This document shows positions 54,738-64,000 of a DNA stretch of 64,000 nucleotides, one piece after another. The first letter of the stretch is position 1. Each line of letters begins with the position of its first letter. The notes beneath the pieces are model-generated. The model made no database searches. It worked only from the letters and a program-made list of their open reading frames with translations, and was not told the DNA's origin. The DNA lies in assembly GCA_947623925.1 (NCBI GenBank), contig CANQID010000003.1, positions 20,788 through 84,787 on the forward strand, read 5' to 3'. This DNA comes from an uncultured Bacilli bacterium (GTDB lineage Bacteria; Bacillota_I; Bacilli_A; RF39; UBA660). The translations under genes and the position numbers were made by a program.

Positions 54738-54765
54738 GAACACTTCAACTGAAGTGTTTTTATTG
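54736..54765 (+). terminator. Intrinsic terminator
   Basis: AACACTTCAACTGAAGTGTTTTT. Confidence 0.8.
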
Positions 54766-54846
54766 TATAAGTATTTAAATATTGCAAATACTTATATAAA
54801 TTATTAAATTAAGATAAAATTATTTTAATTTTTTATTCAAATTAAA

Positions 54847-55059
54847 TGATATATAATATTATTATAAAAAAAGATATAATAGATAGAAATAACATAAAAG
54901 CTGCTTCATTGCTTGGAAAGATAATAAAGTATTTGTCTTAATAATATCGGCATTAGTGATTCTTCAACAAAAATAAGAGATCATTTAAATAGAAATAAAA
55001 TAGTGGAAAAGTTTAACTATCAAACAATAGATAAATCTTTAAATGTAACTTCTTTATAA
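54847..55059 (+). pseudogene. Possible decayed small ORF (frame-disrupted)
   Basis: MIYNIIIKKDIIDRNNIKAASLLGKIIKYLS* followed in another frame by NIGISDSSTKIRDHLNRNKIVEKFNYQTIDKSLNVTSL*. Confidence 0.3.
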
Positions 55060-55149
55060 TGACTAAATATATTTGTAAAATTTAAGTTTTTTAAATTACA
55101 TATATTAAAATTGTGTCAATTGATGTTATAATAATATTAATAATAAAGG

Positions 55150-55292
55150 GGATGTTTAGATATGTAAATTTTTTAAGTACTATTAGTTGTATTTAGCATA
55201 TTTATTTTGTTTATTGCAACAACTAACAAATCAATATCAACAATCAATATAATAACTAATGAAACAATTAGATCAAACAAAAAATTAAAATA
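55150..55292 (+). pseudogene. Possible frame-disrupted small membrane protein gene
   Basis: SD-like aaagggg, ATG region, then out of frame VLLVVFSIFILFIATTNKSISTINIITNETIRSNKKLK*. Confidence 0.35.
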
Positions 55293-55322
55293 AACGTAAT
55301 GTAATTTAAAAGGAGGTTATTT

Positions 55323-56834
55323 ATGAATAATTCTAATAATATGTTTGATAATAATGGAATTACACCACAGCAACCAAGTAATATTCCTAATGAAAATATA
55401 GCGACTACATCATTACAAAATGAAACATCTATTAATAAAAATGTTGCACCAACACAACAGCAAAATAATAGTTTTAATCAACCAAATAATGATTATATTT
55501 CTAATGATTTTAATGATATAAATTCCACAATTGCAAATCCAACAACTGTTAATAATAAAATAAATCCACAACAGAATCAAAGTTTTGGTAATGTAGGACA
55601 AAATTATGCATCTAATACTAATGTAAATTCAACACTTAATAATATAAACAGTATGAATTCAGCAGTTGCAAATCCAACAACTGTTAATAATCAAATAAAT
55701 CCACAACAGAATCAAAGTTTTAATAATGTAGGACAAAATTATACATCTAATACTAATTTTAATAATGATGAGTTATTAAGAGCATTTATTGGAAACAATT
55801 ATGAAAAAATTACAACTAGACCATTTAATTTTGCAGGTTTCTTTTTTACAACATTTTATATGTTTTATAGAAAGATGTTCTTATATGGTATTCTTTTATT
55901 TATAGTGAATTTGATAATATCAAGTTTTATAATAAAAAATAGCTTTATTGTATCTATTTTGTTAGGAATAGTAGTAGGATTTTTGATTAATAAAGTTTAC
56001 TTATATTATGCAAAGAAAAAAATTAATAAAATAAAATTGGAAAATCCACAAAAGAGTAATGAAGAATTAAAAAATATTTGTTCTAATAACGGTGGAACAA
56101 GCGTTGGAAAAATATTCTTGGGATTTCTTGCACAATTCGGTATTGCATTTGTTGCAATTATAATTATGATGTTTATGGGATTAAATAGTTTTTTTGGGAA
56201 TTTATTTAATTTTGATAATTGGAATATAATAATTAATGGCAATAAAATTAATAATAGTGATCAAGATACTAATAGTTCTTCTGCATCAATAACAGGAACT
56301 TTAGTAGAAAATGTAACTATTAGTGGATATTCTTGTATTGGATCAAAATGTACTATTTCAATTGAAAATTCAGATGGGACAACAACGGATTATACTATGA
56401 ATTCAACTGATGAATTATTTTTAATTCTTAAAGATTATAAGGAATATATTAAAATCAATATATATTATACTTCTAAAGGAAGCGAAAAGACTATTTCTGG
56501 TTATAAAATATATTTGAAATCAAATAACGAAGATATAAGCTCTATTAAAACAGAAAATGAATTGAGAGATAAAATAGGACTATATTCTTTAGGTAGTCAT
56601 ACTGATACATTAACTTTAAAAGAAATTGGTATGACAGGTTTTGAATTTAACGATGATGCCACATATACCTACACAACTTATAAATTTGTTGATAGTAAAA
56701 ATGTGGAATACGAAATGAAATACATAAATTCAAACGGTGATTTAAATTTAACGGAAGGTAATAAATATACTGTTACTTTTGAAGTCGTTGAGGGAACATT
56801 TGATTATGAGTTTAATATTAAGTCAGTAAAATAA
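55323..56834 (+). CDS. N/Q-rich membrane protein with DUF2628-like TM region and 45-aa repeats
   Basis: Good SD aaaggagg; N/Q-rich N-terminus with duplicated ANPTTVNN(K/Q)INPQQNQSF(G/N)NVGQNY; RPFNFAGFFFTTFYMFYRKMFLYGILLFIVN. Confidence 0.85.
   Translation: MNNSNNMFDNNGITPQQPSNIPNENIATTSLQNETSINKNVAPTQQQNNSFNQPNNDYISNDFNDINSTIANPTTVNNKINPQQNQSFGNVGQNYASNTNVNSTLNNINSMNSAVANPTTVNNQINPQQNQSFNNVGQNYTSNTNFNNDELLRAFIGNNYEKITTRPFNFAGFFFTTFYMFYRKMFLYGILLFIVNLIISSFIIKNSFIVSILLGIVVGFLINKVYLYYAKKKINKIKLENPQKSNEELKNICSNNGGTSVGKIFLGFLAQFGIAFVAIIIMMFMGLNSFFGNLFNFDNWNIIINGNKINNSDQDTNSSSASITGTLVENVTISGYSCIGSKCTISIENSDGTTTDYTMNSTDELFLILKDYKEYIKINIYYTSKGSEKTISGYKIYLKSNNEDISSIKTENELRDKIGLYSLGSHTDTLTLKEIGMTGFEFNDDATYTYTTYKFVDSKNVEYEMKYINSNGDLNLTEGNKYTVTFEVVEGTFDYEFNIKSVK
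55531..55765 (+). repeat. Direct repeat (about 100 bp units, 135 bp period) within CDS
   Basis: ttgcaaatccaacaactgttaataat(a/c)aaataaatccacaacagaatcaaagtttt... at 55531 and 55666. Confidence 0.9.
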
Positions 56835-57122
56835 AGTTAATATAAATTGGTAATTTTATGAATTAATAAGAGATAGTTATTATATGTATGTTTAACTTTG
56901 ATTTAAAAGTAATTTTATATATGTATCAACAATTATTACACAAGCTATATATTTTGATAAAAATAAGATAATTATAGATTTTAGTAAAGAACTTAATGAG
57001 TATATAAGCTGTATTAGACTATAAAAAGTAATAAAATATACTAATAATTATAGAAAAATTGATTACGAATTTTATAATTAATGAGTTAATTTTATAAATT
57101 AAAAAAAAGTAAAGAAATTAGA

Positions 57123-57160
57123 TAAGGTAACTTGAGTAAGTTGCCTTGTTTTGCTTTTAA
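57123..57160 (+). terminator. Intrinsic terminator upstream of uvrB
   Basis: AAGGTAACTTGAGTAAGTTGCCTTGTTTTGCTTTT. Confidence 0.65.
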
Positions 57161-57216
57161 ATAAGTGATAAAATAATGTTACAAAATTATATAAAACTTA
57201 TAAAGCGGGTGATAAA

Positions 57217-59163
57217 ATGTTTAAATTAGTATCAAAATATAAACCAAGTGGAGATCAACCAGAAGCAATACAAGCATTAGTAGAAGGAATAAAAACAGGG
57301 AAAAAACATCAAGTGCTACTAGGTGCAACAGGAACAGGAAAAACATTTACAATCGCAAATGTAATTAAAGAAATTAATAAACCAACACTCGTTCTTGCGC
57401 ATAATAAAACGCTTGCAGGACAACTTTATTCAGAACTAAAAGAACTATTCCCAGAAAATCATGTTGAATATTTTGTATCATACTATGATTACTATCAACC
57501 AGAAGCATATGTTGCAAAAACAGATACTTATATAGATAAAGATGCATCAATAAATGATGAAATAGACGAATTAAGACATTCAGCAACTGCGGCCCTTTTA
57601 AATAACAAAGATGTTATAGTAGTTGCTTCAGTTTCATGTATATATGGAATAGGTGAAATAGAAGAATACAAAAATCATTTACTTGTATTATCAACAGGGC
57701 AAACCATTGAAAGAGAACAAATATTAGAAAAATTAATAAATATGCTATATGAAAGAAATAATATAGACTTTAAAAGAGGAACATTTAGAGTAAGAGGAGA
57801 TATAATAGAAATAATTCCAATAAGTTTTCACAACAAAGGAGTAAGAATAGAATTTTTTGGGGACGAAATAGAAAAACTTTGTGAATTTGATACAGTAACA
57901 GGAGCAGTTACAAGTGTAAAAAAAAGCATTACAATATTCCCAGCAAGCCATTTCGTAACAAGTGAAGAAAGATTAAAACAAGCAGTTAAAAATATAAATG
58001 AAGAATTACAAGAAAGATTAGAATATTTTAAAAAAGAAAACAAATATATAGAACATCAGAGATTAATGGAAAGAACAAATTATGATATGGAATTATTATC
58101 AGAAACAGGATTTTGTAGAGGAGTTGAAAATTATTCTCGCCATTTAGCGCTTAAAAAACCAGGAGAAACTCCAACAACACTTATGGATTTCTTTGGAAAA
58201 GACTTTTTACTCGTAATAGATGAATCACATGTTACACTACCACAAGTAAGAGGAATGTTTAATGGAGATAGAGCTAGAAAACAAGTACTTGTTGATTATG
58301 GGTTTAGATTACCTAGTGCATTAGATAATAGACCATTAAAATTTGATGAATTTGAAAGCAAAATAGATGATGTAATATATGTTTCAGCAACACCAAACGA
58401 ATATGAAATAGAGAAATCAAATAATAGAATAGTAGAACAAATAATAAGACCAACAGGATTATTAGATCCAACAATCGAAGTAAAACCAACTAAAAATCAA
58501 ATAGATGATTTAATAGAACAAATATATAAAAGAATAGAAAAGAAAGAAAGAACCTTAGTAACAACTCTTACAATAAAAATGGCAGAAGAATTAACCAATT
58601 ACTTAAAAAAACTAAATATAAAAGTCGCTTATTTACACAGTGAAGTAAAAACATTAGAAAGATTAAAAATAATTAGAGATTTAAGAATAGGTAAATATGA
58701 TGTTTTAGTAGGTATAAACTTACTTCGTGAAGGTTTAGATATACCAGAAGTAAGTTTAATAGCGATAATGGATGCAGATAAACAAGGATTCCTTAGAAGT
58801 TCAAGGAGTTTAATACAAACAATAGGAAGAGCTGCAAGAAATAGTGAAGGACATGTTATAATGTATGCAGATACTATAAGCGAATCTATGGATATTGCAA
58901 TAAAAGAAACAGAAAGAAGAAGAACAATACAAAATGAATATAACATAAAAAATAATATTACTCCAAAAACAATAATAAAAGAAATAAGAGATGTAGTATC
59001 AAATAATGAAGAAATAAAAACAGAAGAAAAAATGTCTAAAAAAGATAAGCAACAATTAATTATTAAAATAGAAGAGGAAATGAAAAAAGCAGCTTCAGAA
59101 TTAGATTTTGAAAGAGCAATGGAATTAAGAGACGCTTTATTTGAACTAAAAAGTAGTAATTAG
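57217..59163 (+). CDS. uvrB: Excinuclease ABC subunit B
   Basis: [50 protein letters not shown]. Confidence 0.98.
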   Translation: MFKLVSKYKPSGDQPEAIQALVEGIKTGKKHQVLLGATGTGKTFTIANVIKEINKPTLVLAHNKTLAGQLYSELKELFPENHVEYFVSYYDYYQPEAYVAKTDTYIDKDASINDEIDELRHSATAALLNNKDVIVVASVSCIYGIGEIEEYKNHLLVLSTGQTIEREQILEKLINMLYERNNIDFKRGTFRVRGDIIEIIPISFHNKGVRIEFFGDEIEKLCEFDTVTGAVTSVKKSITIFPASHFVTSEERLKQAVKNINEELQERLEYFKKENKYIEHQRLMERTNYDMELLSETGFCRGVENYSRHLALKKPGETPTTLMDFFGKDFLLVIDESHVTLPQVRGMFNGDRARKQVLVDYGFRLPSALDNRPLKFDEFESKIDDVIYVSATPNEYEIEKSNNRIVEQIIRPTGLLDPTIEVKPTKNQIDDLIEQIYKRIEKKERTLVTTLTIKMAEELTNYLKKLNIKVAYLHSEVKTLERLKIIRDLRIGKYDVLVGINLLREGLDIPEVSLIAIMDADKQGFLRSSRSLIQTIGRAARNSEGHVIMYADTISESMDIAIKETERRRTIQNEYNIKNNITPKTIIKEIRDVVSNNEEIKTEEKMSKKDKQQLIIKIEEEMKKAASELDFERAMELRDALFELKSSN

Positions 59164-59201
59164 ATATAAAATAAATGGTATAATTATATTGGAGATGAAC
59201 T

Positions 59202-59603
59202 ATGAAAAATATAAAACCAATTACTATTGCTAAATGGATTTTTAAAATATTAGGATATACTTTAATATTGATGACTATATCAATTATATTTAAAAAAAGT
59301 ATATATATTGATAATGCTAACTACGGAATATGGTGTTTATTAATATCAATAATAATTTTCTTATTAAACAATACAGTAAAACCACTTTTATTTTGGCTAA
59401 CACTCCCAATAACAGCGATAACTTTAGGTTTATTTTATCCATTTATTAATATATTAATTTTATATTTAGTTTCATTTATAATGGGAAATCATTTCAATAT
59501 AACGGGAAATATATTTATAGTATTTTTAATAGCTATATTAATTTCACTTATGAATTTTATAATGAATGAAATAATAGATTGGTTATTTAGAAAGGAAAAA
59601 TAG
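59202..59603 (+). CDS. Phage holin-4-like / YvlD-type small membrane protein
   Basis: LLNNTVKPLLFWLTLPITAITLGLFYPFINILILYLVSFIMG. Confidence 0.82.
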   Translation: MKNIKPITIAKWIFKILGYTLILMTISIIFKKSIYIDNANYGIWCLLISIIIFLLNNTVKPLLFWLTLPITAITLGLFYPFINILILYLVSFIMGNHFNITGNIFIVFLIAILISLMNFIMNEIIDWLFRKEK

Positions 59604-59604
59604 C

Positions 59605-60516
59605 ATGAATCCAATATTTTTAAGAATAGGAAACATTACGATATATTGGTACTCAATCTTTATTTTACTTGCAATTATAACAGCTTGTTCTATAATATTA
59701 TTTCAAGCTAAAAAAGAAAATATATCAAAAAAATTTATAGAAGATTTATTTTTTTACACTATAATATTTGGTTTAATAGGTGCAAGAATATACTATGTAA
59801 TATTTGAATATCAACAATATATTAATAATCCAATTGATATATTTAAAGTATGGGAAGGTGGACTTGCAATACATGGTGGCATAATTGCAGGTTTAATAAC
59901 AATAATTGTACTTACAAAAAAACATAAAATTTCAACATTAAAAATAACAGATATGGTTGTAATTGGACTTATAATTGGACAAGCAATAGGTAGATGGGGA
60001 AATTTCATGAATGGAGAAGCATATGGACCTGACATATCATTATACAATTTACAACAACTTCATATACCACAACATCTTGTAACAGGCCCATTAATATTCA
60101 TAGAAAATATACTTAATATTAATATTTTTCAAACATTAATAAATGGACCAATATTTATTATTCAAAATATATCAAATTTACATATACCACAATTTATAAT
60201 AGATGGAATGAATATAAATGGAGTTTACCATCATCCAACATTTTTATATGAATCATTATGGAATGTATTAGGATTTATAATTTTAATTACATTTAAAAGT
60301 ACAAAATCATTAAAAAATGGACAATTAACAGGTATATACTTTATTTGGTATAGTGTAGGAAGATTTATTATAGAAAGTTTAAGACAAGATAGTCTAATGT
60401 TATTTGGAATATTAAAACAAGCACAAATTATATCTATTTTATTAATAATAATAGGAATTGTAATTATAATATATGCAGGCAAGAAAAATAATAATCAACC
60501 AAAGAAACAAGAGTAA
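59605..60516 (+). CDS. lgt: Prolipoprotein diacylglyceryl transferase with head-domain insertion
   Basis: WEGGLAIHGGIIAGL, GQAIGRWGNFMNGEAYG, HHPTFLYESLWN. Confidence 0.96.
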   Translation: MNPIFLRIGNITIYWYSIFILLAIITACSIILFQAKKENISKKFIEDLFFYTIIFGLIGARIYYVIFEYQQYINNPIDIFKVWEGGLAIHGGIIAGLITIIVLTKKHKISTLKITDMVVIGLIIGQAIGRWGNFMNGEAYGPDISLYNLQQLHIPQHLVTGPLIFIENILNINIFQTLINGPIFIIQNISNLHIPQFIIDGMNINGVYHHPTFLYESLWNVLGFIILITFKSTKSLKNGQLTGIYFIWYSVGRFIIESLRQDSLMLFGILKQAQIISILLIIIGIVIIIYAGKKNNNQPKKQE

Positions 60517-60594
60517 TAAAATATACTAGGAATTATAATTCCTTTTTATTTGTCTAAATTTTAAATATATAGTATAATTAGTGAGGTGATGTTA

Positions 60595-61542
60595 ATGAAT
60601 AAAAAAGTAGTAATATTAGGTGGAGGTAATGGAATGTCTACCTTACTTAGAGGATTAAAACAATTTCCACTTGATTTAACTGCAATAGTTTCAGTATGTG
60701 ATGACGGGGGAAGTACAGGAAAACTTAGAAAAGAATTTAATACTCCTGCTGTTGGTGACATTAGAAGGGTTTTAATTTCACTTTCAGAAACAGAGCCATT
60801 ATTTGAAAAAATGTTTAACTATAGATTTAAGGCAAATGGTTATATAGATGGAGATGTAGTAGGTAATTTTTTACTTCAAGCAATGACTGATATAACAGGT
60901 TCAGTCTCAGATGGTATAGAAGCATTAGGAAAAGTTTTAAATTTAAAAGGAAAAGTTTTACCTTTAACAGAAAAAGGAGATTTAACATTAGTTGCTAAAA
61001 TGACTGATGGAACTGTAGTTGAAGGAGAACATAACATAACAAATGCAAACAAAATAATAGACAAAGTTTATTACAAAGAAAATCCCAAAATAACACCAGA
61101 AGCAATAAAAGAAATAAAAGAATCTGATTTAATAATATTGAGTATGGGAAGTTTATATACAAGTATAATACCTAATTTAATTTCACCAGAAGTAAAGCAA
61201 GCATTAGAAAATTCAAAAGCAAAAATAATGTATATATGTAATATAGTTACCCAACCCGGAGAAACAGATGATTTTACAGTTAGCGATCATATAAAAGTAT
61301 TAAATGAATATCTAGGAAATAGGAAAGTAGATGTTGTAGTTGTAAATTCTGGATATATAGATGTTGATATAGCAGAAAAATATCAAACATTAGAACAAAA
61401 AGATCCTGTTATTTTCGATAAAAAAGAGGTAGAAAAATTAGATGCAGAAATAATATCTGATAATTTTTTAAAGATAGAAGATGATATGTTAAGACATGAT
61501 GTCGTTAAAGTGGCTTTAAATATATTTGCATATTTGTTATAG
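60595..61542 (+). CDS. yvcK: Gluconeogenesis factor YvcK family
   Basis: KVVILGGGNGMSTLLRGLKQFPLDLTAIVSVCDDGGSTGKLRKEF. Confidence 0.96.
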   Translation: MNKKVVILGGGNGMSTLLRGLKQFPLDLTAIVSVCDDGGSTGKLRKEFNTPAVGDIRRVLISLSETEPLFEKMFNYRFKANGYIDGDVVGNFLLQAMTDITGSVSDGIEALGKVLNLKGKVLPLTEKGDLTLVAKMTDGTVVEGEHNITNANKIIDKVYYKENPKITPEAIKEIKESDLIILSMGSLYTSIIPNLISPEVKQALENSKAKIMYICNIVTQPGETDDFTVSDHIKVLNEYLGNRKVDVVVVNSGYIDVDIAEKYQTLEQKDPVIFDKKEVEKLDAEIISDNFLKIEDDMLRHDVVKVALNIFAYLL

Positions 61543-61543
61543 T

Positions 61544-62449
61544 ATGTCATTTACAAGTAATATAAAAAACGAAATAAGTAAATTAGATGTAACAGAAGCC
61601 GAAAAAATATCAGAACTATCCGCCATAGTAGCAAATTCATCTCAAATAGCAGATACAATAAAAATAACTACAGAAAATGCAAGTGTAGCGCGTAGAATAT
61701 ATACACTTGAAAGAGAAATATATAAAATCATTCCAAAAGTAACTGTAAGAAAAGGTTACAACTATAATAAGTCATATATATATATAATAGAAGTAAAATA
61801 CGATGTAAAACTTTTTTTAAACTATTTAGGAATGGATGAAATAGGAGTTCCTTTAGATTATATAATTGCTGATGATAATTTATTAAGATCATACATAAGG
61901 GGATTATTTCTTTCATGTGGAAGTATAAATGATCCGAAAAAATCAAGATATCATTTAGAATTTTTAGTTCAAAATGAAGAATATGCAACTTTTATTAAAA
62001 GCATTTTAAATAACTATAATTTAAATAGTAAAATTTTAAAAAGAGATAGCAAGTATATGATTTATATAAAGGAAGCTGAAAAAATAGGAGATTTTTTAAG
62101 AATTATAAATTCACATCAAGCAGTGTTATATTATGAAGATATAAGGATATATAGAGATCATAAAAATATGACAAATAGACTTAATAACTGTGAACAAGCT
62201 AATGTGGATAAAATAATAGAAACTGCTTTAAAACAAGTTAATTATATAAATAAATTGAAAGAAAAAAATTTATATGATTTGCTTTCAGAAAAAGATAAAA
62301 TAGCGGCTGAATATAGACTAAAATATCCAGAAACATCATTACAGGAATTATCAGAAATTATATCAATCGAAACAAATAATCCAATAACAAAATCAGGATT
62401 ACATCATAGATTTAATAGAATTAAGGAATTAGCAAACAAAGGAGAATAA
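61544..62449 (+). CDS. whiA: WhiA sporulation/cell-division regulator
   Basis: MSFTSNIKNEISKL; LRSYIRGLFLSCGSINDPKKSRYHLEF; C-term HTH SKSGLHHRFNRI-like. Confidence 0.95.
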   Translation: MSFTSNIKNEISKLDVTEAEKISELSAIVANSSQIADTIKITTENASVARRIYTLEREIYKIIPKVTVRKGYNYNKSYIYIIEVKYDVKLFLNYLGMDEIGVPLDYIIADDNLLRSYIRGLFLSCGSINDPKKSRYHLEFLVQNEEYATFIKSILNNYNLNSKILKRDSKYMIYIKEAEKIGDFLRIINSHQAVLYYEDIRIYRDHKNMTNRLNNCEQANVDKIIETALKQVNYINKLKEKNLYDLLSEKDKIAAEYRLKYPETSLQELSEIISIETNNPITKSGLHHRFNRIKELANKGE

Positions 62450-62450
62450 A

Positions 62451-63899
62451 ATGAAATGTTTAAAATGTGGTTATGAAAATAAAGATGGGAATTTTTGTAT
62501 AAAATGTGGTGAAAAGTTAAAAGAAAAAAATTTAAAAACTAGTAAAAAACTAATTAAATTAGTATCATGTATAACATTAATTTTATTAATATTAATAATA
62601 TTATTTTTTATAATAAAAAATATCTTTTTTACATCAAAAATAAATAGTATTTATAATCCAAATAATCCAATAGTTGTTGAAAAAGATGGTTTATATGGAT
62701 ATATGGATACAAAAGGAAAAACATTATTACAACCAGTATATAAAGAAGCCTCTGCTTTTATTGGAAGTCATACTTTAGTTGCTATAAGAAGTAAAGATAC
62801 ATTAACAGGACTTACATATCAAGTTATAGATAAAAAAGGTAAAGTAAAATATGAAAGTAACTTTTTATCAGATATTAATTATATTTCAGATTATGATGTA
62901 TGGGTAATAGAAAATTCTTTATATAATGGTGAAATGAAAAAAATAACATCTGAAGATATGTATGTAAAATATAGTGGATATGGATACCTTATGTATGAAA
63001 CGAAATCTGAATCAGGTATAATAGATTATACAGGAAAAACAATATTTAAATGGGATTATCCTAATATTAGTATGGATATATCAAAAACTGATGAAGGCAA
63101 TCATTATGCAGAAATAACTAACTTAAATGAAAAAAGTATGATTATATCATTACAAACAGGTAAAATATTATATGAAAATGAAGATACTTCTAAGTACAAT
63201 ATAATGTCACATGATAATAATATATTTGAGGTATACAATAAAACAACATATGAAAAAATAGATTATATATGGTTTAAGGATGATAAAGTAGCATTTAAAT
63301 TAAATTCATATGCATATAATGTTGAATTAAAAAGTAAAAATATACTAGAAATAGATTATGGATATAATTATAAGGATTATGGAAAATCTCAAAGAAAATA
63401 TTATTATGATTATAAAAATAATAATCTATTAGAAAACTATGTACCAGAAAAAGATTTAGAGTTTGCTATAGGAGAATATATGGAATATTCTTGTTCTAAT
63501 AAAAAAGGGTTAATGAAAGATGACAAAGTAATAATTCCTTGTGAATATGATGACATTAAATATTTTAATAATAGTGTGTATGAGTATTTAATTACTAAAA
63601 ATAAGGATTTAGTTATTTTAAACAAAGATAATGATATTTATTTATATGATATAAATAAAAAACAAAATATTTATAAATTTGAAACAACAAATATTAATGA
63701 TATTGATGTTTACAATAGTACATTTATAACTTATACTAATGATAATGATGAAAAAATAGTTTATAATATTTTATCAAATAAAAAGATGAATTTTGATGAA
63801 TATTCTAAAATAAATATTTATTCAAATAATATAACTGTAGAAGAAAATAATAAAATGTCTTATTATAATACAAATTTAGAAAAAATTTTTGAGATTTAA
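62451..63899 (+). CDS. Zinc-ribbon, single-TM, WG (KWG)-repeat-like protein
   Basis: MKCLKCGYENKDGNFCIKCGEKL; TM; KDGLYGYMDTKGKTLLQPVYKEAS, ESGIIDYTGKTIFKWDYPN, KKGLMKDDKVIIPCEYDDI. Confidence 0.82.
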   Translation: MKCLKCGYENKDGNFCIKCGEKLKEKNLKTSKKLIKLVSCITLILLILIILFFIIKNIFFTSKINSIYNPNNPIVVEKDGLYGYMDTKGKTLLQPVYKEASAFIGSHTLVAIRSKDTLTGLTYQVIDKKGKVKYESNFLSDINYISDYDVWVIENSLYNGEMKKITSEDMYVKYSGYGYLMYETKSESGIIDYTGKTIFKWDYPNISMDISKTDEGNHYAEITNLNEKSMIISLQTGKILYENEDTSKYNIMSHDNNIFEVYNKTTYEKIDYIWFKDDKVAFKLNSYAYNVELKSKNILEIDYGYNYKDYGKSQRKYYYDYKNNNLLENYVPEKDLEFAIGEYMEYSCSNKKGLMKDDKVIIPCEYDDIKYFNNSVYEYLITKNKDLVILNKDNDIYLYDINKKQNIYKFETTNINDIDVYNSTFITYTNDNDEKIVYNILSNKKMNFDEYSKINIYSNNITVEENNKMSYYNTNLEKIFEI

Positions 63900-63930
63900 A
63901 AGTTAGTCAGATTTGATTAACTTTTTTTGC
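63899..63930 (+). terminator. Intrinsic terminator
   Basis: AAAGTTAGTCAGATTTGATTAACTTTTTTT. Confidence 0.8.
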
Positions 63931-64000
63931 ATTAGTCAAGAAAAAGTAGACAAAAGGAAAAAATGAGAGGGGGGATTAAGGAATTAATCCTCTTTGTTAT

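Overview
This window is an AT-rich, chromosome-like segment from a low-GC Bacillota (Bacilli-like) genome using the standard bacterial code. It is centred on the replication origin. Every confidently called gene left of about 35.4 kb except one small ORF (2731..3057) is on the minus strand. Every confidently called gene right of about 35.77 kb is on the plus strand. The transcriptional divide falls between dnaA and rpmH. The left arm holds: S10-operon start (rpsJ-rplC-rplD-rplW-rplB), a sortase plus thioester/CnaB adhesin locus, ftsH, tilS, ung, AGCS symporter, rsmA, a 3D-domain protein, tatD, spoVT-like, mfd, pth, rsmI, tRNA methyltransferase, ricT, holB, bofA, recR, ebfC, dnaX, tadA, SRP RNA, a 5x parS array, gyrA, gyrB, recF, a ComK homologue, dnaN and dnaA. 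The right arm holds: rpmH, rnpA, yidC, jag, HD protein, mnmE, a pseudopilin, parA, parB, mscS, DUF951, an AbgT-like transporter, ychF, rpsF-ssb-rpsR, mnmG, rsmG, a Noc-like ParB paralogue, DUF2798, a vWA surface protein, DUF975, an N/Q-rich membrane protein, uvrB, a holin-like protein, lgt, yvcK, whiA and a WG-repeat protein. I did not find a wholly new multi-gene defence or mobile system. The most unusual signals are the tandem parS array, a Noc paralogue with no visible N-terminal amphipathic helix but a long P/Q-rich tail and NBS-like sites in front of it, ComK embedded in the oriC cluster, an unassigned structured leader before the DUF2798 gene, and a FtsH with a Rho_N/SAP-like tail.
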